Origin: Anaerococcus sp. Marseille-P3915
GTDB taxonomy: Bacteria > Bacillota > Clostridia > Tissierellales > Peptoniphilaceae
Direction: 5' to 3'
Length of the DNA stretch: 64,000 nucleotides
Assembly (NCBI RefSeq): GCF_900258475.1
Contig: NZ_LT984887.1
Coordinates: 443,303-507,302, forward strand
Shown one piece after another: positions 61,857 through 64,000 of the stretch. Positions within the stretch are counted from its first letter, which is position 1; each line of letters starts with the position of its first letter. Under the pieces are notes generated by a model. The model was not told where the DNA came from. It worked only from the letters and a program-made list of their open reading frames with translations, and searched no databases. A program made the position numbers and the translations under genes.

Positions 61857-63273
61857 ATTCTCCTATCTTTTCTTTTAGTAATTTGTTGATTTCTTGAGGA
61901 TTACCCTTACCCTTGGTTTTTTTCATAGCTTGACCTACTAAAAATCCAAAGGCTCTATCTTTACCATTTTTGATATCTTCGATAGATTCTGGGTTTTCAC
62001 TAAGAACCTCATCTACTATTTCTTCTAGGTATGAAGAATCAGATATCTGTAATAGATTTCTTTCTTGGGCAAGAACTTCAGGATCTTCATTAGAAAGGTA
62101 GATTTCACGCAACAATTTTTTTGCTACGTTGTTATTTATCTTATTGTCTTTAGCAAGATTTATTAATTTTGCAAAGTTTTCTACAGACAATTTCATTTGA
62201 TCAGCAGTTTCTTCTGCCTCATTAAGTCTTCTTGAAAGTTCTGTTAATATCCAATTTGCACTGGTATTTGCATCTTTTACTAGTATGTTAGTTTCTTCAA
62301 ATAATTTAGCTAAGTTTCTATCATGGCTTAGAAGGTTTGCATCATAAGCTGATAGACCATACTCAGCTATATATCTTTTTTCTTTATCTTTTGGAAGTTC
62401 AGGAAGCTTTTTTGCTACATCGTTTATATATTCGTCTGATAAATAGATGTCAGGTATATCGCCATCAGCAGAAAATCTATAATCATTTCCTACTTCTTTA
62501 TTTCTCATATGAATTGTTTCAAGCTTTATATCATCCCATCTTCTTGTTTCTTTATCACCAGTTTGATTATTTTCAAGAAGGTCTCTTTGTCTTTTTACTT
62601 CAAATTCTAGGGCGTTTTCTATAGCTTTAATTGAGTTGATATTTTTAATTTCTGCAATTTCTGTTCTAAGGCCTGTATCTTCGTCTTTTAAGTTGACATT
62701 TACATCGACTCGCATTGAACCTTCAGCCATAATACAGTCACTTACCTTTAGGAATTTTAGAGTTGAAGCTAATGTTTCTACAAACTCTCTTGCTTCTTCT
62801 GGTGAAGAAATATCAGGATCTGTTACTATTTCTATTAGTGGAACTCCAGCTCTGTTGTAGTCCATTAGTACTGTGTCATCATCATTGTGGTTAGATTTTC
62901 CAGTATCTTCCTCCATGTGGATTTCCCTAATATTTATATGCTTACCGCTAGTTAGTTCAAGATAGCCTTCATAAGCGTATGGCTTATCAAATTGTGTTAG
63001 TTGGTAGCCCTTTACAAGGTCTGGGTAGAAATATTTCTTTCTATCTACTTTTTGATTGTTTCTAATCTTACAATTAAAAGCAAGGCCTGCCATTACAGCT
63101 AATTCTACAGCTCTTTCATTCATTGCTGGTAGGGTGCCTGGATGGCCAAGACATATTGGGCATACATTTGTATTTGGAATTGCTCCGAATTCATTTTTAC
63201 AGGAGCAAAACATCTTTGTTTCAGTTGATAATTCAACGTGAATCTCAAGTCCTATTATTGTTTTAGTTTTCAT
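61855..63273 (-). CDS. gatB: Aspartyl/glutamyl-tRNA amidotransferase subunit B
   Basis: GatB is the tRNA-binding and kinase subunit of GatCAB, which converts Glu-tRNA-Gln (and Asp-tRNA-Asn) to the amide form. The 472-residue protein opens with IGLEIHVELSTETKMFCSC, has the cradle motif DYNRAGVPLIEIV and ends in the helical YqeY-like tail. It overlaps gatA by 11 bases. Presence of the complex implies indirect Gln-tRNA synthesis. Confidence 0.97.
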   Translation of the reverse strand: MKTKTIIGLEIHVELSTETKMFCSCKNEFGAIPNTNVCPICLGHPGTLPAMNERAVELAVMAGLAFNCKIRNNQKVDRKKYFYPDLVKGYQLTQFDKPYAYEGYLELTSGKHINIREIHMEEDTGKSNHNDDDTVLMDYNRAGVPLIEIVTDPDISSPEEAREFVETLASTLKFLKVSDCIMAEGSMRVDVNVNLKDEDTGLRTEIAEIKNINSIKAIENALEFEVKRQRDLLENNQTGDKETRRWDDIKLETIHMRNKEVGNDYRFSADGDIPDIYLSDEYINDVAKKLPELPKDKEKRYIAEYGLSAYDANLLSHDRNLAKLFEETNILVKDANTSANWILTELSRRLNEAEETADQMKLSVENFAKLINLAKDNKINNNVAKKLLREIYLSNEDPEVLAQERNLLQISDSSYLEEIVDEVLSENPESIEDIKNGKDRAFGFLVGQAMKKTKGKGNPQEINKLLKEKIGE

Positions 63274-64000
63274 TGATTCTCCTTAAAAATTCTTCGCTAG
63301 CATTTAGTAATTTTTTATCTTCATAACTATTAGCAATGAATTGACAAGCACCAGAGATACCTTTCCTTACTGGAAGGGATATACCACACATGCCTGCTAG
63401 ATTAACTAATACGTTAAATCCATCTGACTTAAAATCAGAAAGTGGATCACTATAATCATCATCTAAAAATGGTGGTAGATTTATTGTTGTTGGTGTAATT
63501 ATTAGATCAAAGTCTTCAAATACACTCTCTAGCTCTTTTTTAATTAAGTTTCTTAATTTTAGACCTTGTCTATAAACTCTTTGATCATCATCAGCTGAGA
63601 GATACATGGTACCTAGTGCAATCCTTCTTTGAACCTCTTCTCCTAAGCCTTCTGACCTTGAATTTATAAATAATTCATCAACTGATGTATAAGTTTCACT
63701 TTGGTGGCCAAATCTTATTCCATCAAATCTTGACATGTTTGAAGAAACTTCTGAACTCATTACGACATTGTATACTTGGTTTGCATATTTAGAATATTTT
63801 AAACTTATTTCTGTAAGCTCAGCACCCATATTTTTAAGCATATCTAGACCAATCTTGTAGTCATTTTTAACTTCTTCTTCTATTCCTTTATTTAAGAAAT
63901 CACTGGTACTGATATAGGCAATCTTCTTTCCCTCGAAATCATAATCTTCTCTACTGTAGTCATAAGCATCTAACCTAACTGTCATATCATTTTCATCAGG
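63263..64000 (-). CDS. gatA: Glutamyl-tRNA amidotransferase subunit A, C-terminal part (cut by window edge)
   Basis: GatA is the glutaminase subunit of GatCAB. The frame is open through position 64000, so only the last 245 residues or so are here; the Lys-Ser-Ser catalytic part lies outside the window. The visible sequence has the amidase C-terminal blocks DGIRFGHQSE and LITPTTINLPPF, and NLAGMCGISLPV near the end. gatC is expected farther upstream. Confidence 0.95.
   Translation of the reverse strand, partial: PDENDMTVRLDAYDYSREDYDFEGKKIAYISTSDFLNKGIEEEVKNDYKIGLDMLKNMGAELTEISLKYSKYANQVYNVVMSSEVSSNMSRFDGIRFGHQSETYTSVDELFINSRSEGLGEEVQRRIALGTMYLSADDDQRVYRQGLKLRNLIKKELESVFEDFDLIITPTTINLPPFLDDDYSDPLSDFKSDGFNVLVNLAGMCGISLPVRKGISGACQFIANSYEDKKLLNASEEFLRRINEN

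Noticed and set aside
1-64000. tRNA, rRNA, CRISPR arrays, insertion sequences, prophage
   Set aside because: No cloverleaf, repeat-spacer pattern, transposase or phage gene was recognised; the only recombinase looks like a chromosomal Xer enzyme.

Overview
The window comes from the chromosome of a low-GC, AT-rich Gram-positive bacterium (Bacillota). Supporting markers are RNase J, RNase Y, SepF, IreB, the protease Prp with an N-terminally extended L27, PrsA-type lipoproteins, RqcH, GatCAB and a methyl-independent MutS/MutL pair. No sporulation gene and no outer-membrane gene is seen. Gene content and order suggest an anaerobic coccus of the Tissierellia/Peptoniphilaceae (Anaerococcus-like), but that placement is inference. 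The region is core chromosome: 65 protein genes, almost no free space, many ATGA or TAATG overlaps, and no rRNA, tRNA, CRISPR, insertion sequence or prophage.

Layout. 1-5.5 kb (+): der-plsY-gpsA, then sepF-ylmH-lspA-ung (ribosome assembly, lipid synthesis, division, lipoprotein maturation, uracil repair). 5.5-6.4 kb (-): a YprB-like exonuclease. 6.5-21.4 kb (+): cysteine desulfurase-thiI; L21 leader-rplU-prp-rpmA; obgE-yhbY-nadD-yqeK-rsfS-comEA; rrf2-alaS-ireB-ruvX-DUF1292-fur-rnj-trmR-trhP. 21.5-23.0 kb (-): a small acidic protein and pepT. 23.1-30.7 kb (+): dut, a membrane-anchored protein, mutS-mutL-miaA and a PLP lyase-like gene. 30.7-44.5 kb (-): xer-type recombinase, rny, cysK-cysE, nhaC, rpsB-tsf, and gmk-rpoZ-coaBC-priA-ftsY. 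44.5-46.3 kb (+): rqcH. 46.3-56.3 kb (-): hup and rpiB-deoD-glmU-prs-pth-mfd-prsA-lipoprotein. 56.5-57.9 kb (+): murC. 57.9-64 kb (-): gatA(partial)-gatB, amidohydrolase, acpS::nnrD, alr, mazF.

Transcription is mostly rightward up to about 30.7 kb and mostly leftward after it. A tyrosine recombinase sits at the switch, beside the only long gene-free stretch (31728-32181), which carries a perfect 16-bp inverted repeat. The main functional blocks are translation and tRNA modification, RNA decay, DNA repair, envelope precursor synthesis (Alr, MurC, GlmU) and protein export or folding.

The most unusual points are: a MutL whose C-terminal endonuclease motifs are degraded; an AcpS-NnrD fusion; a MazF toxin beside alr with no antitoxin gene; two start codons placed directly after terminator U-tracts without a Shine-Dalgarno; a terminator hairpin that makes two convergent genes end in the same heptapeptide; and a molybdopterin-domain-like exported protein without the cofactor cysteine.
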